The notes beneath the pieces were generated by a model. The model saw nothing but the letters and a program-made list of their open reading frames with translations. It did not search any database and was not told the origin of the DNA. A stretch of 50,936 nt of DNA from CAYVTV01 sp964526475 (lineage in GTDB: Bacteria; Bacteroidota; Bacteroidia; Bacteroidales; GCA-2748055). The stretch lies in assembly GCA_964526475.1 (NCBI GenBank), contig CAZGKF010000017.1, positions 1 to 50,936 on the forward strand, in the 5' to 3' direction. A program made the translations under genes and the position numbers. Shown here in pieces: positions 17,943 to 27,836 of this stretch; the first letter of the stretch is position 1; every line of letters begins with the position of its first letter.

Positions 17943-20081
17943 ATGTCTGATTTTTCGATTATTATTTCTAAAAAACTGGGGATCAGTGAATTTCAGGTAT
18001 CCAACACTATTATCCTTCTGGAACAGGGAGCCACAATACCTTTTATAAGCCGGTACAGGAAAGAATTTACCGACAACCTGGATGAGGAACAGATCACTGC
18101 CATACGCGATGAATTAAATAAGCTGAAGGACCTAAGGAAGCGACGTGAAACAGTTCTTAATACTATTGAAGAACAAGGCCATCTTACTCCCGAGCTCAGG
18201 GATAAAATTGAAAATTGCGAGAATTCCACTGAGCTGGAGGATCTTTATCTTCCTTTTAAACCTAAGAAAAAAACACGTGCAGATGTTGCGAAAGAGAAGG
18301 GGCTGGAACCTCTCGCAAAAATTATATTGCAACAGAAGGAGCATATGCTGCCGAAAAAAGCAGAAGAGTTCCTGAACGAAGAGGTTAAAACCACAGAGGA
18401 TGCTTTGCAGGGTGCAAGAGATATCATCGCTGAATGGATAAGCGAAAACCTGAATGCACGTAATACAGTAAGAAGATTCTTTTCCAGGACTGCCATTATC
18501 TACTCAAAACTTGTAAAAGGAAAAGAACTGGAGGGTATGAAATTCAGCGACTACTATGAATTTTCAGAACCTCTTAACAAATGTCCTTCGCATCGGATGC
18601 TCGCCATAAGAAGGGGCGAACAGGAAGGGTTTCTGCGGGTCAGTATTATCCCTGATGAAGAAAAGGCAATCGAAAATCTCCTGAAACAATTTGTATCTGG
18701 AAATTCAGAAACTTCAAAGCATGTAGAGCTTGCTCTCAAAGATTCTTATAAAAGGCTTCTTCATCCCTCTATGGAAAATGAATTCAAAGCTTTACACAAA
18801 GAAAAAGCTGATAAGGAAGCTATCATAGTTTTTGCAGAAAATCTTCGTCAGCTATTACTGTCTTCTCCTCTGGGGCAAAAGAATGTACTTGCCATTGATC
18901 CCGGATTCCGAACAGGTTGCAAGATAGTATGTCTGGATAGTCAGGGCAATCTGCAACATAATGAAACTATCTATCCACATGCTCCCCAGAATGACAGGTC
19001 CGGTGCTGCAAAAAAAATTACCACTCTGGTAGAATCTTATAAAATTGAAGCTATAGCAATTGGAAATGGCACTGCAAGCAGGGAAACAGAACATTTTATT
19101 AAGATGATGCGTTTCCCTGCAGACCTGAAAGTTTTTGTTGTGAGTGAAGCAGGGGCTTCCGTTTACTCAGCTTCAAAAATTGCAAGGGCTGAATTCCCTG
19201 AATATGATGTAACGGTCCGTGGTGCTGTATCTATTGGAAGAAGATTAATGGACCCTTTGGCCGAACTGGTAAAGATCGACCCTAAATCAATCGGGGTTGG
19301 ACAGTATCAGCATGATGTTGATCAGAATAAGTTGCAGTCCGGACTCGTGCAGGTTGTGGAAAGTTGCGTAAACATGGTAGGGGTAAGTGTTAATACCGCC
19401 AGTGTTCATCTGCTTACATACATTTCAGGCCTTGGACCGGTACTGGCAAAAAATATTGTTAATTACAGAAAAGAAAACGGCCCATTTACTTCACGCGATA
19501 AACTTCTTGAAGTGCAGCGTATGGGAGATAAGGCTTTTGAACAAAGTGCAGGTTTTCTGAGAATAGAAAATGCGGAAAACCCACTGGATAATTCTGCGGT
19601 TCATCCTGAGAGCTATCATGTGGTAGAGAAAATGGCTTCTGATCTGAATTGCAAACTCGAAGACCTGATAAAAAAAGAGGAACTAAGAAAAAAGATTGAC
19701 ATTGAAAAATACATAACTCCCAAAACCGGTTTACCCACTTTAAATGATATTCTGCAGGAACTCGCAAAACCTGGTCGGGATCCCCGCACCAAAATTGAAA
19801 TTTTCGAGTTTTCAGGTGAGGTTTTTACAATCAACGACCTGAAACCGGGCATGGAACTTCCGGGGATCATAACCAATCTTACTAACTTTGGGGCTTTCGT
19901 GGACGTGGGGGTTAAACAGGACGGTCTGGTTCACATTTCCCAAATAGCCGATAAATTTATACATCACCCTTCTGAAATTGTTAAACTTCACCAGGCTGTA
20001 AAAGTTAAAGTTCTTGAAGTTGATACAGTAAGGAAAAGAATACAGCTATCAATGAAAGGTATAGGTAACAGTAAGAAATAA
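17943..20081 (+). CDS. tex: Tex family S1 RNA-binding transcription accessory protein
   Basis: A 712-residue Tex protein, the bacterial relative of Spt6, acting with RNA polymerase and nucleic acid. Domains: N-terminal helical Tex region (about 1-200, with QGATIPFISRYRKE at the expected place), YqgF/RNase H-like domain starting at AIDPGFRTGCK (about 315), helix-hairpin-helix pair with YISGLGPVLAKNIVNYRKENG (about 490-530), and C-terminal S1 domain (about 633-704, LPGIITNLTNFGAFVDVGVK). The ATG at 17943 is chosen because it matches the family N-terminus; the longer reading would need a TTG at 17916. It is divergent from mutS2 and 92 bases before the DhaL-DegV gene. Confidence 0.95.
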   Translation: MSDFSIIISKKLGISEFQVSNTIILLEQGATIPFISRYRKEFTDNLDEEQITAIRDELNKLKDLRKRRETVLNTIEEQGHLTPELRDKIENCENSTELEDLYLPFKPKKKTRADVAKEKGLEPLAKIILQQKEHMLPKKAEEFLNEEVKTTEDALQGARDIIAEWISENLNARNTVRRFFSRTAIIYSKLVKGKELEGMKFSDYYEFSEPLNKCPSHRMLAIRRGEQEGFLRVSIIPDEEKAIENLLKQFVSGNSETSKHVELALKDSYKRLLHPSMENEFKALHKEKADKEAIIVFAENLRQLLLSSPLGQKNVLAIDPGFRTGCKIVCLDSQGNLQHNETIYPHAPQNDRSGAAKKITTLVESYKIEAIAIGNGTASRETEHFIKMMRFPADLKVFVVSEAGASVYSASKIARAEFPEYDVTVRGAVSIGRRLMDPLAELVKIDPKSIGVGQYQHDVDQNKLQSGLVQVVESCVNMVGVSVNTASVHLLTYISGLGPVLAKNIVNYRKENGPFTSRDKLLEVQRMGDKAFEQSAGFLRIENAENPLDNSAVHPESYHVVEKMASDLNCKLEDLIKKEELRKKIDIEKYITPKTGLPTLNDILQELAKPGRDPRTKIEIFEFSGEVFTINDLKPGMELPGIITNLTNFGAFVDVGVKQDGLVHISQIADKFIHHPSEIVKLHQAVKVKVLEVDTVRKRIQLSMKGIGNSKK

Positions 20082-20173
20082 GTCTTAATATTGAAACAAA
20101 GTCGTTTCTGGCCGGAATTATCAGATAATATAAAAAAAGGTTTACATTTACCATTCTAAAAAACGGAAAAACA

Positions 20174-21973
20174 ATGAAAGCAAAAGATAAAATTACTGTT
20201 CTGGGCGGACAGTTATACTACCACCTCTTTCTTTCCGGAGCAAACAAAATCCTTGAAAACCAGAAAGACCTGAATAAAATAAATGTATTCCCGGTTCCGG
20301 ATGCAGATACCGGTACCAACCTCGCATCCACTTTACGTGCAATAATTGACAATACCATACCCGATCATTCTTTTACAAATACAGCCGGAGCAATTGCCGT
20401 TGCAGCACTTAATGGGGCACGGGGTAATTCAGGGGTTATTTTCGCTCAGTTTCTTTACGGAGTAAGCGCAGAATCAAAAAACCTGCCCGAACTTACCATA
20501 GATTCATTTGCTGAAATTATTAACCGTTCGGTAACATATATATACGAGGCTATTGCAGAACCAGTGGAAGGTACTATGCTCACTGTAATGAGGGAATGGG
20601 CAGAGTTTATCTATTCCCAGAAAGGAAAAATAGATGATTTCAAGCATCTTTTTAAAACCTCACATAAAATTGCCAACAATTCCCTGAAAGAAACAACACA
20701 AAAACTCGCAGCACTTAAAATTGCAAATGTTGTGGATGCAGGTGCAAAAGGATTCGTCCTTTTTCTCGAAGGAATAATTGAAGGCATACTTCAAAATATA
20801 AAAAACAACGATATTCTCCTTAAACTCCCTGATATCGAAACCGTTAATTTTGAGTTACCTGCTCATGAAGATATTAGTCTCAGATATTGCACAGAAGGTA
20901 TTGTCAGAAACAATTTCATAGATAAGAACAAGCTCAGAATAAGCCTTGAGAAATATGGAAATTCCCTTGTCATTGCTGGATCGGAAAAAATAGTTCGCAT
21001 CCATATTCACACAAATAACCCCCATGATTTATTTCAGGAATTAAAAGCATATGGTACACTATCCTATCAGAAAGCCGATGACATGATTAAGCAGCATGAA
21101 GTTGCAACAGCCCGTAAGTGGAATATAGCACTTGTTGTGGATTCAACCTGTGACCTTCCACAGGAATTAATCGACTTTTACCAGATACAGATTGTTCCAT
21201 TGAATATTCATTTCGGTGAAAATCATTATCTTGATAAACTAACAATAAGACCTGACCAGTTTTTCAGTATGATTAAACAAAGTGCAGATTTCCCCACTAC
21301 TTCCCAGCCCAATGAAGCAACTTTCACAAACTTGTACTCTCATCTGGCAAGTCATTATGATTCAATAATTGCTTTACACCTTTCCGGAAAATTTAGCGGG
21401 ACTCTCCATAATAGTCTGAAAGCAGCTGAGCGGATCAGTCAGGAAATGAATAAAAAAATCACTGTCCTCAATTCCAGAAATGTCTCCGGAACTCTTGGAC
21501 TGCTTACATTGAGGGTTGCTGAAGCCATCAGTAATGGATTATCTCATCAGGATATAATTAATGAGTTCAATAACTGGGTTGAAAAAACTAAAATTCTGGT
21601 TAGTGTGAAAAATCTTAAAAACATGGTCAGAGGCGGCAGGGTTAGTCCTATGAAGGGATTTATAGCAAACCTCCTAAATGTCAAACCCATCATTTCAATG
21701 GATCAGGATGGAGGATCAGCCTTGTTTGACAAAGCCTTCAGTCAGAAATCAAATATGAAAAAGGTTATGAAACATGCGGAAATTTTCCTCCGGGGAAAAA
21801 AGGTCTGGAAATATCTTGTTTTGCATGCTGAAGCAGAAAATACAGCCGGATGGTTTGCCGAAAAAATGAAAGACCTTACAGGTGAAGACCCCCTTTCCAT
21901 TGTTAATATTTCTCCCGTAATTGGTCTTAGTGCAGGAATGGGAACCGTTGCACTCGCAATAATGACAGAATAA
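20174..21973 (+). CDS. DhaL (DAK2)-DegV fusion protein, fatty-acid kinase-like
   Basis: A 599-residue fusion. The N-terminal DhaL/DAK2 kinase-like domain (about 1-200) carries NVFPVPDADTGTNLAST, the nucleotide/metal-binding signature seen in FakA. A middle domain (about 225-310) includes RIHIHTNNPHDLFQ, also FakA-like. The C-terminal DegV domain (about 314-599) begins ALVVDSTCDLP and includes PTTSQPN and a lipid-binding-type core. In Firmicutes the kinase FakA and the fatty-acid-binding FakB are separate proteins; here both activities appear in one chain, so it may phosphorylate an acyl group bound to its own DegV half. It lies 10 bases before the next gene, likely in one operon. The biochemical role is inferred from the family. 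Confidence 0.85.
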   Translation: MKAKDKITVLGGQLYYHLFLSGANKILENQKDLNKINVFPVPDADTGTNLASTLRAIIDNTIPDHSFTNTAGAIAVAALNGARGNSGVIFAQFLYGVSAESKNLPELTIDSFAEIINRSVTYIYEAIAEPVEGTMLTVMREWAEFIYSQKGKIDDFKHLFKTSHKIANNSLKETTQKLAALKIANVVDAGAKGFVLFLEGIIEGILQNIKNNDILLKLPDIETVNFELPAHEDISLRYCTEGIVRNNFIDKNKLRISLEKYGNSLVIAGSEKIVRIHIHTNNPHDLFQELKAYGTLSYQKADDMIKQHEVATARKWNIALVVDSTCDLPQELIDFYQIQIVPLNIHFGENHYLDKLTIRPDQFFSMIKQSADFPTTSQPNEATFTNLYSHLASHYDSIIALHLSGKFSGTLHNSLKAAERISQEMNKKITVLNSRNVSGTLGLLTLRVAEAISNGLSHQDIINEFNNWVEKTKILVSVKNLKNMVRGGRVSPMKGFIANLLNVKPIISMDQDGGSALFDKAFSQKSNMKKVMKHAEIFLRGKKVWKYLVLHAEAENTAGWFAEKMKDLTGEDPLSIVNISPVIGLSAGMGTVALAIMTE

Positions 21974-21983
21974 TCTACCTGTA

Positions 21984-22763
21984 ATGATAGCTGATTATAT
22001 TATAGTTTCCGGTCTCACCATATTTCTGTATATGGTAATTTTTTATCTCCTTGCGCAGCTTATAAAAGATAATTCAATTATAGACATAGCCTGGGGAATG
22101 GGATTTGTAATCCTCTCCATCGTTTTAACTTATAAGTCATGGCCTCTTGAAGATGCTAATATCCTTATGATTGCCGCAATAATTCTCTGGGGAACAAGAC
22201 TCTCCATTCATATTTTTCTACGAAATAAAGGAAAGGATGAAGACTTCAGGTATGCTGCATGGAGAAAGGAATGGGGTAAAAATGCTGCATTGATTGCCTT
22301 CTTCAAAGTCTTTATGCTACAAGGATTTGTTATGTGGATAGTAGCCTCACCGGTAATTTTAAGCTTTGCATCATCTCAAAACAGTATCGGCATAATAAAA
22401 ATTACAGGCCTAATAGTTTTCCTGGCTGGATTTCTCACTGAAACCATTTCTGATTATCAGCTATCCCGGTTTAAAAAGCAAGCTGAAAATAAAGGTAAAA
22501 TTATTACTTCAGGCCTTTGGAAATTTTCACGTCATCCGAATTATTTTGGGGAAGCCTTGTTATGGTGGGGTATATTCTTTCTTTCAGCAGGTTCCGGATA
22601 CTGGTGGGCAGGGATAATGAGCCCTGTTTTTATAAGCCTTCTGTTACGATATGGGTCGGGAGTCCCGATGCTGGAAGAAAAATACAAAAAACGTGAGGAT
22701 TTTATCTGTTATGCCTCAAAAACACCAGTTTTCATTCCATTTATTGGTAGAAAAGGAATTTAA
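21984..22763 (+). CDS. DUF1295 / steroid 5-alpha-reductase-like integral membrane protein
   Basis: A 259-residue multi-spanning inner-membrane protein with about six hydrophobic segments (for example 5-25, 32-48, 58-75, 100-120, 130-150, 190-225). The family hallmark KFSRHPNYFGEALLWWGIF is at about 175-193, and DIAWGMGF near 34-41 is also typical. Members are annotated as DUF1295 and distantly resemble steroid reductases and isoprenylcysteine methyltransferases; the reaction is generally unknown. It follows the DhaL-DegV gene by 10 bases and is followed by a strong hairpin, so it closes that transcription unit. A lipid substrate is plausible. Confidence 0.85.
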   Translation: MIADYIIVSGLTIFLYMVIFYLLAQLIKDNSIIDIAWGMGFVILSIVLTYKSWPLEDANILMIAAIILWGTRLSIHIFLRNKGKDEDFRYAAWRKEWGKNAALIAFFKVFMLQGFVMWIVASPVILSFASSQNSIGIIKITGLIVFLAGFLTETISDYQLSRFKKQAENKGKIITSGLWKFSRHPNYFGEALLWWGIFFLSAGSGYWWAGIMSPVFISLLLRYGSGVPMLEEKYKKREDFICYASKTPVFIPFIGRKGI

Positions 22764-22816
22764 AAATACTTTTTCCTTCTTCCCGCTAAAGCTGGATCCC
22801 ATCTGAAAAAAGGAAC

Positions 22817-22860
22817 TACCTCGCAGCAAAGCTGTCGAGGTATCAAAAAAATATTTTTTT
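22817..22860 (+). terminator. Hairpin with T run after the DUF1295 gene
   Basis: tacctcgcagc (22817-22827) pairs with gctg-t-cgaggta (22831-22842) around an AAA loop, giving 11 pairs with one bulged T. It is followed by tcaaaaaaa and then seven T (22854-22860). Probably the terminator of the DhaL-DegV/DUF1295 unit, although the T run starts about 11 bases after the stem. The sequence style also resembles dispersed palindromic repeats of Bacteroidetes genomes. Confidence 0.55.
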
Positions 22861-22888
22861 ATCTTTGATACTCTGCAATTCGGGAAAT

Positions 22889-24871
22889 ATGAAAGCCTTA
22901 TGTGCTAAATATATACAGAAGATTTGCCTGCATATTATACTTATAATCCTGTTATTATCGAAAGTTTCACATACTGACGGACAATACGACAGTATTGCAA
23001 CAACTTCTGATCCCATTAAAACAATACACCAAAATATTGCCCCATTTTATCATTCAGAGGAAGATTCTATTATCCGTAAAACAGATAATAACTCCAAAAA
23101 AATCAATAATAATAAGGAGGAAAGATCTGATGGTTTTTATGAGAAGATAGGGGAAAAGGCTAAGAAAAAAAGGTGGTTGAGAGGACTTCACAACATAATT
23201 ATTATTCCCCCTCCACAGCATAAACAGGATTCAGTTATTACAGAAGAAAGTTTAGAAACCTTTTATGAATATGAAGGACTTATTATCAATTCAGTAAAAC
23301 TTATAAAACTTGATCCCTTCAATGTTAGCATAAGAGATACTGTTCCATCAGAGGGGGGGCTAATAAGCCTGACGGCAAATACACTTCATGTAAAAACAAA
23401 TGACCGCATACTGTATAAACATTTTCTTTTCAAAACCGGAGATGAGATAAATCCAAGGATCTTCTCCGATAATGAAAGGTTGTTAAGAGAATTGCCATTT
23501 ATTGAGGACGCTAAAATTATTGTAGAGAGGATTGAAGGGGATTCAACGGCTGCAAATGTTGTTGTTCTAACCAAGGATGTTTGGTCGAAAGCATTTTTTG
23601 TTGAACTTAAGGAAATTAATTCCGGAAAACTGGAAATTTTTGATAAGAATTTTTTTGGTTCAGGACTGGAATTACAAAATAATATACATTGGGATCCTCT
23701 CAAAGCAGATAAATGGGGATATGAAGCTATTTACAAAAATCCTAATATACTTGGGAGTTTTATAAAAAGCCGTTTGCACTACATGAATGTATTTGAAACA
23801 GAATCATATGGTTATCATTTTGAGCGAGAATTTTTCACACCTGATATCAAATACGCAGGAGGATCTTCGGCATATTATATGAATACGACAAAAAATATAT
23901 GGTTACCTGATTCAGGATATAATATGGAAGAAGACATAAAAGTGAATCATTTTAATATATGGGGAGGCCATTCCATTCTTCTTAATCCAGGAAAAGAATT
24001 ACATCATAAACGCTTAAATCTAATAATTGCAAGCAGGTATATCAGGGAAAAATATATGGAAAGGCCGGGAGTCAGTCCACATTCCTTTTATCAGTATCAC
24101 AACAGGAAATTATGGCTGAATTCTTTGGCACTGTCCAGTCAGAATTACTTCAAAAGTTCTCTGATTTATAGTTTTGGAAGGACAGAGGACATCCCGGCAG
24201 GTTTCCTTCTCAACCTTACCTTAGGACCTGAATTTGGTGAATTCTCTAATAGATTCTATACATCAATGAGTATCTCTAAAGGTGATCTGTTGACAAATAT
24301 AGGATATCTGTATTCCAAAATTTCCGTGGGAGGGTTTCATACCAAAAGTGGAAGATTTGAACAGGGACTTTTGGATATTAAGTTCTCATGGTTTACAAAT
24401 CTTTTCATCCTGGGAAATTATAAGTTTCGACATTTCATAAAGATGAACTACATGGAAGGATATGACAGGTTCACAGATGAAAAAGTTTACATTAATGATC
24501 TCAATGGGATAAGAGGATTTTCACAGAAGGGTGTTTTTGGGGATAAAAAAATGATTTTCAGCTTTGAATCAGACGCATTTTTGCCTTTAAACCCTGTAGG
24601 TTTTCGCTTTGTGGCGTTTGGATTCACTGATGTAGCATTCCTTGGCGATAAAAATAAAAATATATTGTCAAATGATATATTTACAGGACTGGGGCTTGGG
24701 TTAAGAATAAGAAACGAAAGGCTGGCATTTCCAACTTTTCAGCTACGATTTACATATTACCCAAATATACCTGATCTGTCACCTGCCGATTTTTTCAGGT
24801 TCCTTGGAGAAGAACGTTTCAGACCCGATAATTTTAACATTCATGCACCATCCTTATTAGATTTCAGGTAA
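22889..24871 (+). CDS. BamA/TamA-like outer-membrane protein with POTRA-type domain
   Basis: A 660-residue outer-membrane protein. A signal peptide (about 8-30) is followed by a charged, Asn/Lys-rich linker (about 45-95). Next comes a POTRA-like region (about 115-225), including YEGLIINSVKLIKLDPF and FKTGDEINPRIFSDNERLLRELPFIEDAKI. A C-terminal 16-strand-type barrel (about 235-660) carries GIRGFSQKGVFGDKKMIFSFESD, which corresponds to the strand motif near the end of Omp85 barrels, and it ends APSLLDFR. The ATG at 22889 is preferred over a TTG at 22865 because it directly precedes the signal peptide. Such proteins insert or secrete other outer-membrane proteins or lipids. It is shorter than BamA (fewer POTRAs), so it is probably not the essential BamA itself. 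Confidence 0.8.
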   Translation: MKALCAKYIQKICLHIILIILLLSKVSHTDGQYDSIATTSDPIKTIHQNIAPFYHSEEDSIIRKTDNNSKKINNNKEERSDGFYEKIGEKAKKKRWLRGLHNIIIIPPPQHKQDSVITEESLETFYEYEGLIINSVKLIKLDPFNVSIRDTVPSEGGLISLTANTLHVKTNDRILYKHFLFKTGDEINPRIFSDNERLLRELPFIEDAKIIVERIEGDSTAANVVVLTKDVWSKAFFVELKEINSGKLEIFDKNFFGSGLELQNNIHWDPLKADKWGYEAIYKNPNILGSFIKSRLHYMNVFETESYGYHFEREFFTPDIKYAGGSSAYYMNTTKNIWLPDSGYNMEEDIKVNHFNIWGGHSILLNPGKELHHKRLNLIIASRYIREKYMERPGVSPHSFYQYHNRKLWLNSLALSSQNYFKSSLIYSFGRTEDIPAGFLLNLTLGPEFGEFSNRFYTSMSISKGDLLTNIGYLYSKISVGGFHTKSGRFEQGLLDIKFSWFTNLFILGNYKFRHFIKMNYMEGYDRFTDEKVYINDLNGIRGFSQKGVFGDKKMIFSFESDAFLPLNPVGFRFVAFGFTDVAFLGDKNKNILSNDIFTGLGLGLRIRNERLAFPTFQLRFTYYPNIPDLSPADFFRFLGEERFRPDNFNIHAPSLLDFR

Positions 24872-25007
24872 ATTAACTGTAAATTTGATACGGAAAATCC
24901 GTTTGAACTCCTATTGCACATCGGGATATATTAAAATTTTTTACTTTACCGTAAACAATATCATTAATCTTTATGTTATTACTTATTATAAATTTAAACT
25001 TAAAAAT

Positions 25008-25640
25008 ATGGCAGTTTTAATTGGTAAGAAAGCACCTTTATTCAAAGCTCCGGCTGTTATAAACGGCGGAGAAATAGTACAGGACTTTTCTCTTGATCAA
25101 TACCTGGGCAAGAAATATGTGATATTTTATTTCTATCCTGCAGACTTTACATTTGTTTGCCCAACGGAAATTCTTGCATTCCAGGAAAAGTTTCATGAAT
25201 TCGAGGCGAGAAACACCGTGGTGATTGGATGTTCTGTTGATTCAGAATTTTCTCACTGGAAATGGCTTAATACGGAAAAAAAAGAAGGAGGGATAAAAGG
25301 AGTGAAATATCCTCTTGTCGCTGACCAGGCTATGACCATTTCCGAAAACTATGATGTGCTGGCTGGTGATTTTGAATATAATGAAGAAGGAACTGCAGGT
25401 TTCACTGGTATTCCTCAATCATACAGAGGACTATTCCTGATTGATAAAGAAGGAATAGTAAGACATCAGGTAGTAAATGATATGCCTCTCGGAAGAAATG
25501 TTAATGAAACCTTAAGAATGGTCGATGCTCTCCGGTACTTTGAGGAAAACGGGGAAGTATGTCCGGCTAATTGGCAAAAAGGTGAAAAAGCATTAAAAGA
25601 AACCCAGGAAAGTATCTCTGAATACCTTTCTTCAAATTGA
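25008..25640 (+). CDS. Typical 2-Cys peroxiredoxin (Prx1/AhpC class)
   Basis: A cytoplasmic thiol peroxidase reducing H2O2 and organic hydroperoxides. The 210 residues start at the ATG giving MAVLIGKKAPLFKAP; a longer frame reaches 24885 but its 41 extra residues are unlike the family. The peroxidatic cysteine is C51 in FYPADFTFVCPTE and the resolving cysteine is C185 in GEVCPANW, so it works as a dimer with an intersubunit disulfide. It stands alone between the BamA-like gene and tilS. No AhpF is nearby, so thioredoxin is the likely reductant. The upstream 136 bases are AT-rich and hold no clear promoter match. Confidence 0.95.
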   Translation: MAVLIGKKAPLFKAPAVINGGEIVQDFSLDQYLGKKYVIFYFYPADFTFVCPTEILAFQEKFHEFEARNTVVIGCSVDSEFSHWKWLNTEKKEGGIKGVKYPLVADQAMTISENYDVLAGDFEYNEEGTAGFTGIPQSYRGLFLIDKEGIVRHQVVNDMPLGRNVNETLRMVDALRYFEENGEVCPANWQKGEKALKETQESISEYLSSN

Positions 25641-25695
25641 AAATATTCACAACTTAATATCCGGTTTTTTTGTATTTTAGAGCAAAAATACCTTT

Positions 25696-27018
25696 ATGCT
25701 CAATAGATTTCAGTCATTTATCCAGCATAATAATCTATGCAGTTTAACCGACAGGATACTTCTGACGGTAAGCGGAGGCATAGACTCGGTTGTAATGACA
25801 CATCTGTTTAAGCGATTAAATTTTTATACAGGTATTGCACACTGCAATTTCAACCTTCGCGGTGAGGAATCGGATCAGGACCAATTATTTGTTCAGAAGA
25901 TAGCTAATGAATTAAGTATCCCTTTCTTCTCAGCTTCTTTTAATACGACCGAATATGCTGATAATAATAATATCTCCATTCAAATGGCAGCCAGGCAGCT
26001 CAGGTATGAATGGTTCGAGGAGTTAAGAGAAGAACAGGGATTTGATTTTATAGCAACAGCGCATAATAAAAACGACGGGATAGAAACCTTTTTCATAAAC
26101 CTTATACGTGGCACAGGGATAAGAGGACTTACCGGGATCCCCGTTAAATCAGAAAACATTATAAGACCTTTACTTTTTCTTGAACGGGATGAGATAAAAG
26201 ATTATGCCGATTCTGCTAATCTGAAATGGAGGGATGACTCCTCAAACTCACTAACAAAGTATTCCAGGAATAAAATAAGGCAATTTATCATTCCACTTTT
26301 GAAGGAGATGAATCCATCCATTATGCAGACTATGACCGATAATATGACACGACTCAAAGAAATGGAAGACATTTATCTTTATTCTCTTGAGAAAGTCAAA
26401 AGAGATATTATATTCCGGGATAAGGAAATTACCTGGATCCCACTTAATGAGATTAAAAAGCTGAAACCCAATCTGACATGGACATTTGAATTATTAAGAA
26501 ATTACGACTTCTCTGCGCCGGTTATAAGTGATATTGTGAAAAACTTCGATGCAAACCCCGGAAAACAGTTTTACTCTTCTACGCACCGGCTTGTTAAAGA
26601 CAGGGATAAACTTATCATCCATCCACTGAAAGATGAAAAGTTTAAACGATATTATATTGAGGATCCGTCGCAGGAAGTTAATGAACCTCTGAAGATCGAA
26701 CTTGAAATAGTTTCAGGGTTTTCTTTCAATGAAATACCAGGCAGCTCTAATATAGCATGGTTGGATCTTGATTTGCTTGAATTCCCTCTTATGATCAGGA
26801 AATGGGAAGCAGGAGATTTTTTTATGCCACTGGGCATGAATAAAATGAAAAAACTTAGTGATTTTTTCATAGATAATAAAATCTCCCTTCCTGAAAAAGA
26901 AAATACATGGTTACTTATTTCCGGAAATAAAATTGCATGGATCATAGGAAAGCGTATAGATCAGCGATTCAGGATACAACAGGATACGAAACGGGTGTTG
27001 CAATGTAGTCTTACCTGA
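25696..27018 (+). CDS. tilS: tRNA(Ile)-lysidine synthase
   Basis: Modifies C34 of the tRNA-Ile CAU anticodon to lysidine, switching decoding from AUG to AUA; essential in most bacteria. The 440 residues include the PP-loop ATPase motif SGGIDS (26-31), the substrate segment HCNFNLRGEESDQDQ, HNKNDGIETFFINLIRGTGIRGLTGI and a C-terminal TilS_C-type domain (about 360-440, with FMPLGMNKMKKLSDFFIDNKI). It starts 55 bases after the peroxiredoxin. Its last 8 bases overlap the end of tyrA on the other strand, so the two genes converge without room for a terminator. Confidence 0.95.
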   Translation: MLNRFQSFIQHNNLCSLTDRILLTVSGGIDSVVMTHLFKRLNFYTGIAHCNFNLRGEESDQDQLFVQKIANELSIPFFSASFNTTEYADNNNISIQMAARQLRYEWFEELREEQGFDFIATAHNKNDGIETFFINLIRGTGIRGLTGIPVKSENIIRPLLFLERDEIKDYADSANLKWRDDSSNSLTKYSRNKIRQFIIPLLKEMNPSIMQTMTDNMTRLKEMEDIYLYSLEKVKRDIIFRDKEITWIPLNEIKKLKPNLTWTFELLRNYDFSAPVISDIVKNFDANPGKQFYSSTHRLVKDRDKLIIHPLKDEKFKRYYIEDPSQEVNEPLKIELEIVSGFSFNEIPGSSNIAWLDLDLLEFPLMIRKWEAGDFFMPLGMNKMKKLSDFFIDNKISLPEKENTWLLISGNKIAWIIGKRIDQRFRIQQDTKRVLQCSLT

Positions 27019-27793
27019 TCAATCCGATGTTTTCCCTTATTTCCCGGAAAAAATTTTGCAGGGCTTTCGAATCTTTGTTTTTTATCATTTCAATCAAATC
27101 ATTCAGCTTTTCATTAATTTTCTGAACCTGCTCCAGGGTATATGGATTAAGTAAAATTTCAGATAAAAGATAATCGTCTTCTGAGAGTAATCCCTTTGCT
27201 ATAACCTGATGTTTTTTAAAGGTTGTTCCCGGAGCTTCCTGCTCTCTCATGCAGGAGGCAAATACAAGCGTTGAAGAAAAAGGTATAGACAAGGAATATG
27301 CTATGGTCTGATCATGCTCGGTGAAAGTATATTCATGGATATTCATTTTCAAAGAGGAATAAAATTCCCTGAAAAACTTTTTCCCCTCCTCATCAGAATC
27401 TTTAATGATAATAGCATGCTCATCCGTAAGATCCTTTACATTGGCGAAGGTCGGCCCAAACATAGGATGAGTGGAAACAAACCTTCTGCCACAATCTTTA
27501 TAATACCGTGATAACCCGTTTTTCACTGATGTGATATCCGAAATAATACAAGCCTCAGGAAGGTAAGGCACCAGGTCATTAAACACAGCAACAGTATTTT
27601 CAAGACTTACAGCATTAATCAAAATATCAGGCTCAAATTCAAATAATTCTTCCAGGTAAAGGAATTTCCTTGAGTTAAAGAAGTATTTCAGCTTATTCCG
27701 GTCTGCATCATATACACCTACCTCGTAATCAAGGCAAAGAGCTTCAACAAGCCAGGAGCCCATATTCCCTGCTCCAACAATTGCTATTCTCAT
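27011..27793 (-). CDS. tyrA: Prephenate dehydrogenase
   Basis: NAD(P)-dependent oxidative decarboxylation of prephenate to 4-hydroxyphenylpyruvate, the Tyr branch. The 260 residues show an N-terminal Rossmann motif GAGNMGSWLVEAL, then ISDITSVKNGLSRYY and STHPMFGPT, which are characteristic, and a helical dimerisation domain with IAYSLSIPFSST. No ACT domain is fused, so feedback inhibition, if any, is not through one. It is the last gene of the aromatic operon, 43 bases after aroC, and would be controlled by the same leader attenuator. Confidence 0.9.
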   Translation of the reverse strand: MRIAIVGAGNMGSWLVEALCLDYEVGVYDADRNKLKYFFNSRKFLYLEELFEFEPDILINAVSLENTVAVFNDLVPYLPEACIISDITSVKNGLSRYYKDCGRRFVSTHPMFGPTFANVKDLTDEHAIIIKDSDEEGKKFFREFYSSLKMNIHEYTFTEHDQTIAYSLSIPFSSTLVFASCMREQEAPGTTFKKHQVIAKGLLSEDDYLLSEILLNPYTLEQVQKINEKLNDLIEMIKNKDSKALQNFFREIRENIGLIR

Positions 27794-27836
27794 CTTTCTG
27801 TTTAATTTAACACTATGAATTTACTTCTAAATATTT

